This document shows, in pieces, positions 9,195 through 22,375 of a stretch of DNA of 50,015 bases. The position numbers and the translations under genes are program-made. Under the pieces are notes generated by a model. The model ran no database searches. It was not told where the DNA came from and worked only from the letters and a program-made list of their open reading frames with translations. How positions within the stretch are numbered: position 1 is the stretch's first letter; each line of letters begins with the position of its first letter. Source of the stretch: Gammaproteobacteria bacterium (GTDB lineage: Bacteria; Pseudomonadota; Gammaproteobacteria; Ga0077536); contig JADLGE010000011.1 in the NCBI GenBank assembly GCA_020849475.1, positions 1 through 50,015 on the forward strand, read 5' to 3'.

Positions 9195-10340
9195 GTGGCC
9201 GGTCCTCTGATTGCAATCGTGGCGGGTGAAGCTTCGGGGGATGCGCTCGGCGGCGCGTTGATGCACGCTGTGCGTGCGCGAACGCCGGACGCACGCTTCA
9301 TCGGCATGGCGGGCCCCGCGATGCTGGCGGCCGGCTGCCAACCCTTGGCGCATATCGATGAGCTGTCGGTGATGGGGCTGGTCGAAGTGCTGCGCGCCTA
9401 TCCACGTCTGCGTCGTTTGCGCGAGAACCTCGGCAGCCGCCTGCTCGAAGCACGTCCAGACGTGTTCGTCGGCATCGACGTGCCGGACTTCAATCTCGGT
9501 CTTGAGCGACGCATGAAGTGCGCCGGCATTGGCGTCGTCCACTATGTGTGTCCGCAAGCGTGGGCGTGGCGACCCGGCCGCGCGCGGCATCTTGGGGTGG
9601 CCGTCGACCGGCTGCTAGCGCTATTGCCCTTCGAGCCGGCTTTTTTCGCCAAGCACGGTGTCGACTGTCGATTCGTCGGCCATCCCCTGGCCGATGCGCT
9701 GCCGCTCGATCCTGATCGCGCCGCCGCGCGTGCGGCCTTGGGTGTCGCGTCCGGTGCTCCGTTGCTGGCCTTGTTGCCCGGCAGTCGTAGCCAGGAGATT
9801 GAACGCCTGGCGCCAGTCTTCGCTGCCGGTGCGGCGGCCCTGGTCGCGGCGCGCGGCAAGTGCAGGGTGGCGGCTTGCGCTGCGCACGCCGGCCAGCTCG
9901 AGCGCCTGCGCGCCGCGGTCAGGGCGGCGGCGCCGGCGCTCGAGGTGGAATACCTGCACGGCCGCGCCCGGGAGTTGCTGAGCGCGGCGGACGTGGCGCT
10001 GGTGGCATCCGGCACCGCCACTCTGGAAGCCATGCTGTGCCGCGCACCGATGGTGGTCGGATACCGTCTGGCGCCGCTCTCCTACCATATAATTCGACGC
10101 ATGATTTCCATCCAGCGCATCGCCCTGCCCAATATCCTCGCGGACGAGGCACTGGTGCCGGAATTGATCCAGGACGCCCTGACACCGCAGGCCATCAGCG
10201 CGGCGCTTGGGCAATGGCTGGACGACGACGCGCGCCGTGCGCGTTACGTGGCGCGCGCGCGCCAGCTGCACGAAAGCTTGCGCGTCGGCGCCGCGGCGCG
10301 CGCCGCTGACGAGGTGCTGCAAATGTGTGCGGCGTCATGA
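9195..10340 (+). CDS. lpxB: Lipid-A-disaccharide synthase
   Basis: LpxB joins UDP-2,3-diacylglucosamine and lipid X to the lipid A disaccharide at the inner membrane. The 381-residue GT-B type glycosyltransferase (family GT19) shows [11 protein letters not shown] near the N-terminus, [43 protein letters not shown] and, in the C-terminal half, [10 protein letters not shown] and [21 protein letters not shown]. The start is GTG at 9195. Its TGA overlaps the rnhB ATG as ATGA. All family blocks are present, so the assignment is firm. Confidence 0.96.
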   Translation: MAGPLIAIVAGEASGDALGGALMHAVRARTPDARFIGMAGPAMLAAGCQPLAHIDELSVMGLVEVLRAYPRLRRLRENLGSRLLEARPDVFVGIDVPDFNLGLERRMKCAGIGVVHYVCPQAWAWRPGRARHLGVAVDRLLALLPFEPAFFAKHGVDCRFVGHPLADALPLDPDRAAARAALGVASGAPLLALLPGSRSQEIERLAPVFAAGAAALVAARGKCRVAACAAHAGQLERLRAAVRAAAPALEVEYLHGRARELLSAADVALVASGTATLEAMLCRAPMVVGYRLAPLSYHIIRRMISIQRIALPNILADEALVPELIQDALTPQAISAALGQWLDDDARRARYVARARQLHESLRVGAAARAADEVLQMCAAS

Positions 10341-10929
10341 ACGGGCAGGCACGGCTTGTCACACGCCTGGTGGCCGGCGTCGATGAAGCGGGGCGTGGAC
10401 CCTTGGCGGGGCCGGTGGTCGCCGCCGCTGTCATTCTCGGTCCACAGCCGATCGCGGGCCTCGGTGATTCGAAGAAGAAGAGCGAACGTCAACGCGACCG
10501 CCTGTTCGATGTCATCACCGCCGAGGCCGTGGCCATCGGCGTGGGGCGCGCCGAAGTGGAAGAGATCGACGACCTCAATATTTTTCGCGCCAGTCTGCTG
10601 GCCATGCAGCGCGCGGTCGAAGCTTTGGACATCGCGCCCGACGAAGCCCTGATCGACGGACTGCATTGTCCGGCGCTGGCCTGCCCCGCCACCGCGGTGG
10701 TCGGCGGCGACGCCAGCGTCGCCGCCGTCAGCGCTGCTTCGATCATCGCCAAGGTTACGCGCGATCGCATCATGCTGGCCTTGCACCTCGATTTTCCCGA
10801 TTACGGTTTCGCCCAGCACAAAGGCTATCCGACCGCGGCCCATGTCGCCGCCCTTGAGCGGTGTGGCGCAAGCAGTGTGCACCGCACCAGTTTCGCGCCG
10901 GTGCGCCGCGTTCTGGAGGCGCGCCGCAC

Positions 10930-10933
<4 letters not shown>
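10337..10933 (+). CDS. rnhB: Ribonuclease HII
   Basis: RNase HII removes ribonucleotides and RNA primers from RNA-DNA hybrids. The 198-residue product has the catalytic pair Asp16-Glu17 in [22 protein letters not shown], the third acidic residue in [10 protein letters not shown], and [13 protein letters not shown] chose ATG 10337, which overlaps lpxB by four bases; an earlier ATG at 10325 adds only four residues. Its TGA in turn overlaps the dnaE ATG. The lpxB-rnhB-dnaE-accA order is classic for proteobacteria. Confidence 0.96.
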
Positions 10934-14397
<3,464 letters not shown>

Positions 14398-14408
14398 GGG
14401 CCGCGCGC

Positions 14409-15398
14409 ATGACTGAACGCCCAGCGGACAGCGGCCAGGTCAATTTCAACTTCCTGGATTTCGAGCAGCCAATAGCGGAGCTCGAGGCGAAGATTGAAGA
14501 GCTGCGCCGCGTTGGCGACGACTCGGCCATCAATATTTCCGAAGAGATAGACCGCCTGCGCAAGCGCTCCGAGGAGCTGACCCGCCAGATCTTCTCGTCG
14601 CTCAATGCCTGGCAGATTTCGAAGCTCGCACGCCACCCCAAGCGGCCCTATACGCTGGACTACGTGGCGCGCATGTTCGACGACGTGCAGGAATTGCACG
14701 GCGACCGCGCGTTTGCCGACGACCCGGCCATCGTCAGCGGCATCGGCCGCCTGAACGGCCGCGGTGTGGCCTTCATCGGTCATCAGAAGGGGCGCAACAC
14801 CAAGGACAACCTGCTGCGCAATTTCGGCATGCCGCGCCCGGAAGGCTACCGCAAGGCGCTGCGCATCATGGAGATGGCCGAGCGTTTTCGACTGCCCGTC
14901 ATCACGTTCATTGATACGCCGGGCGCTTATCCCGGCATCGATGCTGAAGAGCGTGGTCAGAGCGAGGCCATCGCACGCAATCTCATGGTGATGTCCGGGC
15001 TGCGCACGCCGATAGTGGTGGCGGTGATCGGCGAGGGCGGTTCCGGTGGCGCGCTGGCCATCGGCGTCGGTGATCGCATTCTCATGCTGCAGTACGCGAC
15101 CTATGCGGTGATTTCGCCGGAGGGCTGCGCGTCGATTCTGTGGAAGAGCGCTGAACGCGCGTCCGACGCCGCCGAGGCCATGGGCATCACCTCTGGCAGT
15201 CTGCTCAAGCTCGGACTCATCAACACCGTCATTGAAGAGCCGCTGGGCGGCGCGCACCGCGATCCGGAGCTCGCGGCGGCGCGCTTGAAGAGCGCCATCC
15301 TGACGGCTTTGGAAGAGCCCACGCTGCTGCGTCCCGAAGAACTGGTCACGCGTCGTCGCGCGCGCTTCGCGGCAATGGGTGAATACACCGATCGCTGA
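14409..15398 (+). CDS. accA: Acetyl-CoA carboxylase carboxyltransferase, alpha subunit
   Basis: AccA with AccD forms the carboxyltransferase that moves CO2 from biotin to acetyl-CoA, giving malonyl-CoA. The 329-residue product opens with [19 protein letters not shown], then a crotonase-type core with [38 protein letters not shown] and [16 protein letters not shown], ending with an E-P-L-G-G-A-H-R block. It starts 11 bases after dnaE and overlaps the tilS start by 20 bases. Length is close to E. coli AccA (319). Confidence 0.97.
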   Translation: MTERPADSGQVNFNFLDFEQPIAELEAKIEELRRVGDDSAINISEEIDRLRKRSEELTRQIFSSLNAWQISKLARHPKRPYTLDYVARMFDDVQELHGDRAFADDPAIVSGIGRLNGRGVAFIGHQKGRNTKDNLLRNFGMPRPEGYRKALRIMEMAERFRLPVITFIDTPGAYPGIDAEERGQSEAIARNLMVMSGLRTPIVVAVIGEGGSGGALAIGVGDRILMLQYATYAVISPEGCASILWKSAERASDAAEAMGITSGSLLKLGLINTVIEEPLGGAHRDPELAAARLKSAILTALEEPTLLRPEELVTRRRARFAAMGEYTDR

Positions 15399-16764
15399 GC
15401 ACGCGCAGGACCGGACAAGCGCGGCCGCGCTGGTCGCGCGATGTCATGGGCGCCTGGCGGCGCTGCTCGGTGGCGACGGTAACGGCGTCGAGCGCTTGCT
15501 GGTGGCCTACAGCGGTGGCCTCGATTCCACGGTGTTGCTGCACATCGTGCGCGAGTTTTGCCGCCGCCGCGCACTCACGCTCGAAGCCCATCATGTCGAT
15601 CATGCGCTGCAGGCCGGCAGCGCCGCGTGGTCGCGTCACTGTCAGGCGACGGCGAACAGGTGGGGCGTCGCCTTTACCAGCACACGTCTGCGCGGCTCGC
15701 CGCCGCCCGGCGCGAGCGTCGAGGACTGGGCGCGTCAGCAGCGCTATGCAAGCCTGCTTGCGCGCTGCGACAGTCGCACGGCCCTGCTTACCGCCCATCA
15801 TCGCGACGACCAGGCCGAGACCGTGCTGTTACATGCGCTGCGCGCCTCGGGCCCGCATGGCCTGGCCGGCATTCGCGCTCACGGTCACCACGGAGACACG
15901 CCGCTGTGGCGGCCCTTGCTTGAGGAATCCCGCGCGCAATTGCAGAGCTATGCGCGTGGTCATGGACTCGAGTGGTTGGATGACCCGAGCAACGAGGTAC
16001 TGGGCTTTGCCCGCAACCGCATGCGCCACACGGTGCTGCCGGTGCTGGAGCGCGAGTTCCCCGGCGCGGCACTGGCACTCGCCGAGGTCGCGCGTCTGCA
16101 GAGCGAAGTAGTCGAGGTGCTGGACGGCGTGGCCGACCAGCTGCTCGGTGATGTCGAACGATTGCCGCTCGCGCTGCTGCGCGGCAGTGCCGTGGCGCTG
16201 CGACCCTACCTCATCAAACGCTGGTTGAAGCGTCGCGGCGCCCCTGCGCCTGGCCGCACCGCCTTGCAGCACATGCTGGGCGAGATGCTCGGCGCGCGTA
16301 GCGACGGCCAGCCGCAGACGGCGTGGCAAGGCGTGGCCGTGCGGCGCTATGACGATTGCTATTTTCTGACCGCCGCACACCTGAGCGTGCCGCCTGCGGC
16401 GCCACAAGCCTGGCCCGCGCCATGGACGAGCCTGGCGCTGGCGCAGGGTGAATTGCGCGCGATTAATTCCAGCGGATCGGACGCTGCTTCCGCCGCCTTG
16501 CTCGCCGCCGCGCCTCTGAACGTGCGTTACCGCGCTGGCGGTGAACGTCTGCGCCTGCATGCGCGCGGTCCGCGTCGCGAGCTCAAGCATCTGTTCCAGG
16601 AATGGCGCGTGCCGCCGTGGCAACGCATGCGCTGGCCCTTGCTCTATGTCGGCGAGCAGCTGGCGGTGGTGCCGGGGCTGGGCGTGGCGGCGGAGTTCCG
16701 GGTCCGGGATGATGAACCCGGCTTACAAATTCTATGGGTAGGTGCGAATTCATTCGCACATTAA
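15379..16764 (+). CDS. tilS: tRNA(Ile)-lysidine synthase
   Basis: TilS modifies C34 of tRNA-Ile(CAU) to lysidine so that it reads AUA. The 461-residue product has the PP-loop SGGLDS at residues 45-50, [17 protein letters not shown] and [17 protein letters not shown], then the TilS substrate-binding and C-terminal domains ([30 protein letters not shown] is split over the C-terminal domain). The start is GTG 15379 inside accA. The final codons and the TAA fall within a palindromic repeat (see 16738-16819), so the last eight residues are repeat-encoded. Confidence 0.93.
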   Translation: MNTPIAEHAQDRTSAAALVARCHGRLAALLGGDGNGVERLLVAYSGGLDSTVLLHIVREFCRRRALTLEAHHVDHALQAGSAAWSRHCQATANRWGVAFTSTRLRGSPPPGASVEDWARQQRYASLLARCDSRTALLTAHHRDDQAETVLLHALRASGPHGLAGIRAHGHHGDTPLWRPLLEESRAQLQSYARGHGLEWLDDPSNEVLGFARNRMRHTVLPVLEREFPGAALALAEVARLQSEVVEVLDGVADQLLGDVERLPLALLRGSAVALRPYLIKRWLKRRGAPAPGRTALQHMLGEMLGARSDGQPQTAWQGVAVRRYDDCYFLTAAHLSVPPAAPQAWPAPWTSLALAQGELRAINSSGSDAASAALLAAAPLNVRYRAGGERLRLHARGPRRELKHLFQEWRVPPWQRMRWPLLYVGEQLAVVPGLGVAAEFRVRDDEPGLQILWVGANSFAH

Positions 16765-16819
16765 CGGCGCGGCAATCCGGTCGCACCGGATTCCAATGTG
16801 CGAATGAATTCGCACCTGC
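16738..16819. repeat. Paired inverted REP-like element
   Basis: Two 25-base arms, 16738-16762 and 16795-16819, are reverse complements at 24 of 25 positions. Each arm carries GGTGCGAATTCATTCGCAC or its complement and is itself palindromic. The space between holds an inner perfect 8-base stem, 16774-16781 with 16785-16792, around a three-base loop. This two-copies-with-inner-hairpin layout is like bacterial interspersed mosaic elements. It lies between convergent tilS and the FHA/VWA gene and may act as a two-way terminator; the third copy at 28831-28856 also lies between convergent genes. Confidence 0.88.
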
Positions 16820-16840
16820 AAAAATTGAATGCGTGCCGGT

Positions 16841-18367
16841 TCAGCCGTTCGCCGGCGTGCGCGTTCGCACCACCACCGTCGCCTCCTGCGACGCGTGACT
16901 CTCGTCGTGCAAGGTGAAGCGCAGGCGCACATCGCCGATGTCGACCACGTCATTCTCGCGTAGTTGTATGGACTCGATGCGCGTGTCGTTGACGAATACG
17001 CCGTTCAGCGATTCCAGGTCGTGAAGGGTCAGCACGCCTTGTTCGTTGCAGCGCACTTCGGCGTGCAGGCGCGAGACCGAATGATCGTCCAGCACCACAT
17101 CGCAGTTGCGGCCGCGGCCGATGCGCCACGGCGTGGCGGTGATGGCATGACGGGTGAATGGCAGCTCGGTGAGCTGCAGCCACGCGAGTGGTCGCGCGCC
17201 GTCGTCGCTGCGCGCCACCGGCGTGCGTCGTACACGCCAGTACAAGACCAGTACGGCAATCAGGATCAGCGTCGACAGCGCCAACAGGATGCCGAACCAC
17301 GGCCACACGCGGCCAGCGTTGAGATCGATGGGCGGCGCGTTGGCGGGTGGGGGGATCGAGGGCGCCGGCGTGGCGGCCGGTGCAGTGGGTATGGCCGGGG
17401 CTTGCGGGCCCCCATGGGCATTCGCGGTCGCCGGCAGGGTCACCGGCGCCAGCACCAGGAAACTTTGATCGCGCGTTTGAAAGGCGAGTGACAGTTCCAG
17501 TGAGCCCGCCGCGCCCGCCGCCACCAGCGGCGCGAGATCGAAGGCCAGCATACCGCCGGTATCGAGCAAGGCCAGGGCGCGCGGCAAGGCCTCGACCGGC
17601 AATTTGAAATCAGGGTAGTTGGCTTGCAGGTAGTGTCCGCCGGTGTCGTCACTCAGGCGACGCAAGGTCTGCAACGCCACGGACTGCGGCACCGAGCGCG
17701 GGTAACCAATGGTGTTGATGACGATGTCGTTGGCGCGCGCCATGCTCACCACGTCGTCATGGTGATAGGCGTAGTCCTCGGCCAGACCATCGGACAGCAC
17801 CAGCAGCGCCTTGCGCGTGGCCTTGGCCTTTTCCAGGACACGCAGCGCGTCGCGCACATTGCGGTAGAGCTCGGTGGTGCGGCCGTTGGCCGCAAGCGTG
17901 GCGGCCGCGGCGCGAATCTCGGCGGCGTCGGCGCCCAAGGGCGCCAGCATGCGCAGGTCGGTGTCGAAGGCCGCCAGGCCCAGGCGGAAGTGCGCCGGCG
18001 CGGCAGCCAGCAGCGCGTCGATGTGGCTGATGGCGGCGCGCAGCGCCGGCGCGCGGGCCGGGTCGCTGGTATCCACCAGCACCAGCAGCGCAGTGGTGTC
18101 GCCGCCGGCGGGATAGGCGGCTCCGAGCCGCGCGTTGACAGTGTGATCCCGCCATTCGGCAACCACCGCCTGCAGTTGACCGCCTTCGAGCAGTCGGTAC
18201 TGGCAGTTGAGTGTGGTCGGCGTGTTCTGCGCACAGCCGATGCTCATGTGTTCGGTGAGCGTCGAGGCGGCGGCGGCGCTGCCGAGCACCAGGCACAGCA
18301 ACACGAGGGCAATGCGCCAGACGGGGCCGCGGAGCGGGCGACCATCCATGGCGCGCGGCGGACGCAT
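16841..18367 (-). CDS. Membrane protein with von Willebrand A and C-terminal FHA domain
   Basis: The 508-residue product has a signal peptide (hydrophobic LVLLCLVLGSAAAA, about residues 20-35), a VWA-like domain (about 90-260) with a partial MIDAS motif (LVDTSDPARA where D-x-S-x-S is usual), a proline/alanine-rich linker, one membrane helix (WFGILLALSTLILIAVLVLY, about 355-375) and a cytoplasmic FHA domain (about 400-485) with GRGRNCDVVLDD, SRLHAEV and LNGVFVNDTRI. FHA domains bind phosphothreonine. The start was set at ATG 18367 because its A overlaps the TAA of the upstream gene (TAATG). Function is unknown; the layout suggests a periplasm-to-cytoplasm link in phospho-signalling. Confidence 0.85.
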   Translation of the reverse strand: MRPPRAMDGRPLRGPVWRIALVLLCLVLGSAAAASTLTEHMSIGCAQNTPTTLNCQYRLLEGGQLQAVVAEWRDHTVNARLGAAYPAGGDTTALLVLVDTSDPARAPALRAAISHIDALLAAAPAHFRLGLAAFDTDLRMLAPLGADAAEIRAAAATLAANGRTTELYRNVRDALRVLEKAKATRKALLVLSDGLAEDYAYHHDDVVSMARANDIVINTIGYPRSVPQSVALQTLRRLSDDTGGHYLQANYPDFKLPVEALPRALALLDTGGMLAFDLAPLVAAGAAGSLELSLAFQTRDQSFLVLAPVTLPATANAHGGPQAPAIPTAPAATPAPSIPPPANAPPIDLNAGRVWPWFGILLALSTLILIAVLVLYWRVRRTPVARSDDGARPLAWLQLTELPFTRHAITATPWRIGRGRNCDVVLDDHSVSRLHAEVRCNEQGVLTLHDLESLNGVFVNDTRIESIQLRENDVVDIGDVRLRFTLHDESHASQEATVVVRTRTPANG

Positions 18368-18954
18368 TATTTTTCCGGATACATCGGGTCGGGCAAGTCG
18401 TAGAACTCGATGACCATGCTGGCCTGGCTGCCGGACACCGCGTGCGCGGCCTTGCCGGCGGTCTCGACTTTCTTCTGCTCGCCATTGGCGGAACTCGAGG
18501 CGCGTGCATTGGCGGCGTCCTTCTCGTCCTTCACTTCGCCTATCTGCGGCATGTTTTTGCGAATCTTGTTGGCGGCATCTTCGACTTGGCTGTGCAGCGC
18601 CTGGGCGAACGGCAAGCGATAGGCACGCGGTTCGCCGCCGCGCGGTCCCTGCGACATGTCGGTCGCCCACAGTACGATTTCACCGACGCGGCCGCTGGCC
18701 TTGTCCGGCTCCTGCACGTACACCGCGATGAGATTGAAACGCTTGGGCAGACCTTGAGCGGTAGGCCAGCCCAGCAGCGGCGGAATGGAATAGTAGGTGA
18801 CCAGATACAGCGCCGAGACCACCACGATGGCGAGCGCCTTGACCGTCCACGACCAGCGGGCATTGAGATTCAGCACCAGCAGCAACAGTGCGACCACGAC
18901 GTAGGCCGCGACCAGGCCCGATGTTCCGAGTAATGGCAAGCCGGCTCCCCTCAA
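18367..18954 (-). CDS. Two-helix membrane protein, partner of FHA/VWA gene
   Basis: The 195-residue product has two N-terminal membrane helices (about residues 10-28 and 36-55) and a polar C-terminal domain of about 135 residues with an alanine/serine/lysine-rich stretch and the ending YDLPDPMYPEK. I do not recognise a named family. It is read just before the FHA/VWA gene and shares one base with it (TAATG), so the two are very probably made together and may interact. The domain after the helices starts LPKRFNLIAVYVQEPDKASG and mentions no catalytic motif that I can see. The exact start is uncertain; the first ATG is used. Confidence 0.75.
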   Translation of the reverse strand: MRGAGLPLLGTSGLVAAYVVVALLLLVLNLNARWSWTVKALAIVVVSALYLVTYYSIPPLLGWPTAQGLPKRFNLIAVYVQEPDKASGRVGEIVLWATDMSQGPRGGEPRAYRLPFAQALHSQVEDAANKIRKNMPQIGEVKDEKDAANARASSSANGEQKKVETAGKAAHAVSGSQASMVIEFYDLPDPMYPEK

Positions 18955-19063
18955 TGCGATGTTGTTGTGACCCGCGCGCCCCTCAGCGCGGTTGGCGCCG
19001 GCGTGTGCATGTCGTCGCGCCGGCCGCCGGCCATGATAAACGATTCCGGCAAGACGGCCGCGC

Positions 19064-19537
19064 TCACATGCCGACCGCGAACTCGACGATTTCAGTCAGC
19101 GTCGCGTTCATGCGGCGCGCGAAATCGTTGACACGGCTGTCGGCGCTGTCGAGCGGCAGCTTGATAAGACTGACGACGGTGCGGCCCTTTTCGACGTGCA
19201 CCGTGACGCGACACGGCATGTGGGCGACGAAGCCCGGGTCCAGCAGCAGCACTTCACGGGCCAGCTCCAGGCTGCAGAAGTGGATGACTTCGACGTCGGG
19301 AAAATCCTTGTAACCGCGATCGCGCAGGCCCGCGCCTATGCTGTTGCGGCCGGTGATGCGGAAGTTGTGATCGGTGATGGCAAAGTTGAGTTCGAACACC
19401 ACGTCGTCAAAGGGTTTGTCGACGCTGTAGCGCACCACGAGATCCCGTTCCGGGCTGACCTCGACCGGCGCGGCGCCGGCCGGCAATGCGCACAGCAAGG
19501 CCCACAACAGCAGCCATGCCGCCCGCAGCGGTCGCAT
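19064..19537 (-). CDS. DUF302-domain exported protein
   Basis: The 157-residue product starts with a signal peptide (MRPLRAAWLLLWALLCALPAGA) and continues with a DUF302-type domain: YSVDKPFDDVVFELNFAI, then FRITGRNSIGAGLRDRG, VIHFCSLELAREVL and VHVEKGRTVVSLIKL. The molecular role of DUF302 proteins is not known. The ATG at 19537 gives a clean signal peptide; a longer frame to 19693 would overlap the L,D-transpeptidase gene. It starts ten bases after that gene's stop, so the two form a small operon in which both products are exported. Confidence 0.82.
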   Translation of the reverse strand: MRPLRAAWLLLWALLCALPAGAAPVEVSPERDLVVRYSVDKPFDDVVFELNFAITDHNFRITGRNSIGAGLRDRGYKDFPDVEVIHFCSLELAREVLLLDPGFVAHMPCRVTVHVEKGRTVVSLIKLPLDSADSRVNDFARRMNATLTEIVEFAVGM

Positions 19538-19547
19538 CAGCCGCGGC

Positions 19548-20237
19548 TCACTCGGAAATGACCACGCGCGTGCCGACTTCGATGAACTCGCGAAGTTCGT
19601 GTAAATCGTGATTGCGCAGCGCGATGCAGCCCTGGGTCCAGTCGAGCTTGTTCTGGATGTGGACCTTCTCGGGAGTTTCTTCACCCAGGCCATGGATGCC
19701 GATGGCGCCGCCGAGGCGCGTGTTCTGCGGCGGCACCTGGTTGTGGCGCAGGGCAGCGACGATGCGGTCGAATTCGCGGCGCGAGATCAGGCGACTCTTC
19801 AGACCGTAAAAAGCATCTTTCACGTTCGGGTAGTTGAGGCGCAGGAAAGTGTCGAAGGCGGTGTTGTCGTTGACGCCGACGATGCGATAAGTGCCGACCG
19901 GCGTCTTGTTGTCGCCCAGCTTTTGCTTGTCGCCGGGGCCGCCGCGGCCGAGTGCAATTGGGAACGTGGCGCGTACGCGCTCGCCGTCCTTGACCAGCAG
20001 CAGGCGCTGTTTCTTCTTGACCTCGATGTCGTAGCTGGCGGCGTACAGCGGTGCACTGACGCTGAGCAGGGCCAGCATGGCGGCAAGCAGCATGCAGGCG
20101 CTGCGACGCCAGCGCGCGCTGCGCCTTGAGTCAGCCTCAAATTCTGTGCGGGAAGGATTGAGCGCGCATGCGCGCGGCGCGGAGAGAAAATCTTTATTGT
20201 TCAAACTCACGTCACCGTACCCCAGAAACGGTTGCAC
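19548..20237 (-). CDS. L,D-transpeptidase (YkuD domain)
   Basis: YkuD-domain enzymes cross-link or edit peptidoglycan with a catalytic cysteine in the periplasm. The 229-residue product has a hydrophobic export segment (ACMLLAAMLALLSVSAPLYA) and the catalytic region with IGIHGLGEE and the cysteine motif WTQGCIALRN; the position normally Arg in S-x-G-C-I-R is Ala here, a variant I recall as frequent in the YafK-like branch. The start is uncertain: GTG 20237 is the longest, while ATG 20093 would begin at the signal peptide. The divergent gene is cytochrome b561. Confidence 0.87.
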   Translation of the reverse strand: MQPFLGYGDVSLNNKDFLSAPRACALNPSRTEFEADSRRSARWRRSACMLLAAMLALLSVSAPLYAASYDIEVKKKQRLLLVKDGERVRATFPIALGRGGPGDKQKLGDNKTPVGTYRIVGVNDNTAFDTFLRLNYPNVKDAFYGLKSRLISRREFDRIVAALRHNQVPPQNTRLGGAIGIHGLGEETPEKVHIQNKLDWTQGCIALRNHDLHELREFIEVGTRVVISE

Positions 20238-20325
20238 GACGGCGCAGGCTCATCATGCTGCCCGGATTCTAATGCATGGGTGCGGCCCCATGCTACGCTA
20301 GCGCGACATTCACTCACGCGCTCGA

Positions 20326-20880
20326 ATGGCCCTTCCAGCAATGACGGACGCAGGTTCCGCGCTCAAATACACCCGTGTCGCCATGCTTCTGCATTGGACG
20401 ACAGTGCTGCTCGTGGCCTGCCTGTTCGCGCTCGGCGCGTTCATGGTCGAGCTGCCCAAGGGGCCGGCGCGCGGCTACTATTTTGCGTTGCACAAGTCGC
20501 TGGGTATTTGCGCCTTCGTGTTGCTGTGGGTGCGGGTCGCGTGGCGGCTTGGGCATCGACCGCCGCCCTTGCCGGACAGCGTGCCGCGCTGGCAGGCGCA
20601 TCTTGCAAGCGGCGTGCATGCGACTTTCTATGTGCTGTTGGTGATGCAGCCACTGAGCGGCTACCTGTCGTCGAGCTTCAGCGGCTACGCCACCAGCTGG
20701 TTCGGTCTGCCCTTGCCGAGCTGGGGCTGGCGCGACGCGCCCTTGAACGAATTGTTCACCGAGCTGCACGTGCTGTGTTCGATCACGCTGCTGGTGCTGA
20801 TTGGCGTGCACATCGTCGGCTTCCTGTCCCACGTGCTCACGGGCCAGCGCAGCCTCGGCCGGCGCATGTGGCCGTGGTAG
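20326..20880 (+). CDS. Cytochrome b561 family protein (CybB-like)
   Basis: This 184-residue inner-membrane protein has four predicted helices and histidines placed as in the bacterial b561 family: His23 (MLLHW), His56 (ALHKSLG), His98 (GVHATFY), His148 (ELHVLCS) and His162 (GVHIVGF), which can ligate two b haems. The family moves electrons from ubiquinol, for example to oxygen or superoxide. Start ATG 20326; a second ATG at 20341 (MTDAGSALKYTRV) is equally plausible. It ends 22 bases before a histidine kinase gene, so they may share a transcript. The divergent promoter region to the L,D-transpeptidase is 88 bases. Confidence 0.88.
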   Translation: MALPAMTDAGSALKYTRVAMLLHWTTVLLVACLFALGAFMVELPKGPARGYYFALHKSLGICAFVLLWVRVAWRLGHRPPPLPDSVPRWQAHLASGVHATFYVLLVMQPLSGYLSSSFSGYATSWFGLPLPSWGWRDAPLNELFTELHVLCSITLLVLIGVHIVGFLSHVLTGQRSLGRRMWPW

Positions 20881-20902
20881 AGCGCGGTCGATAACTCCGG
20901 CC

Positions 20903-22366
20903 ATGCCCGAGGCCCGCACGCAGTCTTTGCGCCGACTTCTGCTCATCCACGAGCTCGCCTTTCTTACCCTGGTCATCATCACTGGCGCGCTGGCGACGGT
21001 GTGGGGCTATTGGTGGCAGCAGTCGTCGCTGGAGACCATTCGACTGCACGGCATGTCGCACACCGCCGAGGAGATCCGCTCGCTGGTGTTCAAGCAGATG
21101 CACGAGGTCACGGCCGCGGCGCTCGAAGAGAATCCCGCCACGCGCGAACTCGACACCCGCTATCTCAAGACCATCCAGGAACTGTTCAACGAACTGCGCC
21201 GCAGCTCCGCCCACCGTGCCGAGGACTACGCGGTGCAGGGCATGCAGACTGCCTTCAGTCTCTTGCAGTCCAATCTGCGCGAGACCCTCGCCGACCCCTA
21301 TGCCCTGAATCGCCTGGTGCGCGCCAAACTGCTCGACCCCGAGTTCGAGCAGCGCTTCGTGGCCGATTTCGAAACCGCCTTCGAGGGCTTCACCGGCCTC
21401 GTCGCGCAGCAGATTGGGCGTCAGGAACTCAAAGTCCAGCAGCGGCTCGCCGTCGCGCCGTGGGTGTTGAGTGTGCCGGTGCTGCTCGGCATCGGGCTGC
21501 TGGTGCTGACCCGCCGACGTTTGACCATGGGCTTCGTGCGGCCCATGCGGGCAGTATTGGGCGGCCTGCGCGAATTGAGTCAGGGCGGTGCACATGAAGC
21601 GCTGCACAGCGACGGCGTGAAGGAAATGCAGGAGCTGGCGCAAGGCATCAACCGCATGGCGGCCGAACTCGACAAGAGCCAGCGCGCGCTCATCGACCAG
21701 GAACGGCAGGCGGCGCAGGGTGGCCTGATTCCGGTCATCGCCCACAATATCCGCAACCCGCTGGCGGCCATCCGCGCCAACGCGCAATTGCTGGACGGCT
21801 CGGAAAACGCCGCGGAACTCGCCGAGATTCGCGGCGGCATCATCGACACCGTCGACCGTCTCGGTCGCTGGGTCACGGCGCTGGTGTCTTACCTGCATCC
21901 CCTGAAGCCGCGCCCGCAGGTGTTGAAGGCCACCGAGCTGCTGGCCGCGGTCGAGCGCCTGCTGAGTGCGCGCATGAGCGAGCAGGGCTTGCTGTGCGAG
22001 CACGAGCGTTGGGATGAGGAAGCGCGTATCGAGGCCGACCGCGATCTCATGGAGCAGGCGCTGTATGGCTTGTTGAACAATGCCGTCGAGGCGTCGGCGC
22101 CCGGCGCGACGCTGTACCTGTCGGTCACGGAAAACGACGGTGAAGTGCGCCTTGCGCTGCGCGACACCGGCGGCGGCATTCCGTTTCGCCCCGAGCCCAG
22201 CGAATTGACGCCGGGGCCCAGCACCAAGCGCTTCGGCACCGGTCTCGGCATCCCCATCGCTTTCAAGATCTGCCACACCCACGGCTTTCGCCTTGAATTC
22301 AATGTCGAACCGGGGCTCGGCACCGAAGTGCTCATCCACGCGCCCGCCTGGCGACCGGCCGGCTAG
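20903..22366 (+). CDS. Membrane sensor histidine kinase with His-Asn H box
   Basis: The 487-residue protein has an N-terminal membrane helix (about 15-35), an extracytoplasmic helical sensor domain, a second helix (about 187-203), a HAMP-like segment, a dimerisation/phosphoacceptor domain with His281, and an ATPase domain with N box (YGLLNNAVEAS), G1 (LRDTGGGIP) and G2 (GTGLGIPIAFKIC). The H box reads IAHNIRNPLAAI, so Asn282 replaces the usual Glu or Asp next to the histidine. The start ATG 20903 follows cybB. Nine bases after its stop begins the sigma-54 activator, its evident partner. The signal sensed is unknown. Confidence 0.88.
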   Translation: MPEARTQSLRRLLLIHELAFLTLVIITGALATVWGYWWQQSSLETIRLHGMSHTAEEIRSLVFKQMHEVTAAALEENPATRELDTRYLKTIQELFNELRRSSAHRAEDYAVQGMQTAFSLLQSNLRETLADPYALNRLVRAKLLDPEFEQRFVADFETAFEGFTGLVAQQIGRQELKVQQRLAVAPWVLSVPVLLGIGLLVLTRRRLTMGFVRPMRAVLGGLRELSQGGAHEALHSDGVKEMQELAQGINRMAAELDKSQRALIDQERQAAQGGLIPVIAHNIRNPLAAIRANAQLLDGSENAAELAEIRGGIIDTVDRLGRWVTALVSYLHPLKPRPQVLKATELLAAVERLLSARMSEQGLLCEHERWDEEARIEADRDLMEQALYGLLNNAVEASAPGATLYLSVTENDGEVRLALRDTGGGIPFRPEPSELTPGPSTKRFGTGLGIPIAFKICHTHGFRLEFNVEPGLGTEVLIHAPAWRPAG

Positions 22367-22375
22367 AATGCCGCC

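Noticed and set aside
10086..10091. TATAAT inside lpxB
   Set aside because: No minus-35 at the right distance and it lies within a gene whose downstream genes are coupled by overlaps.
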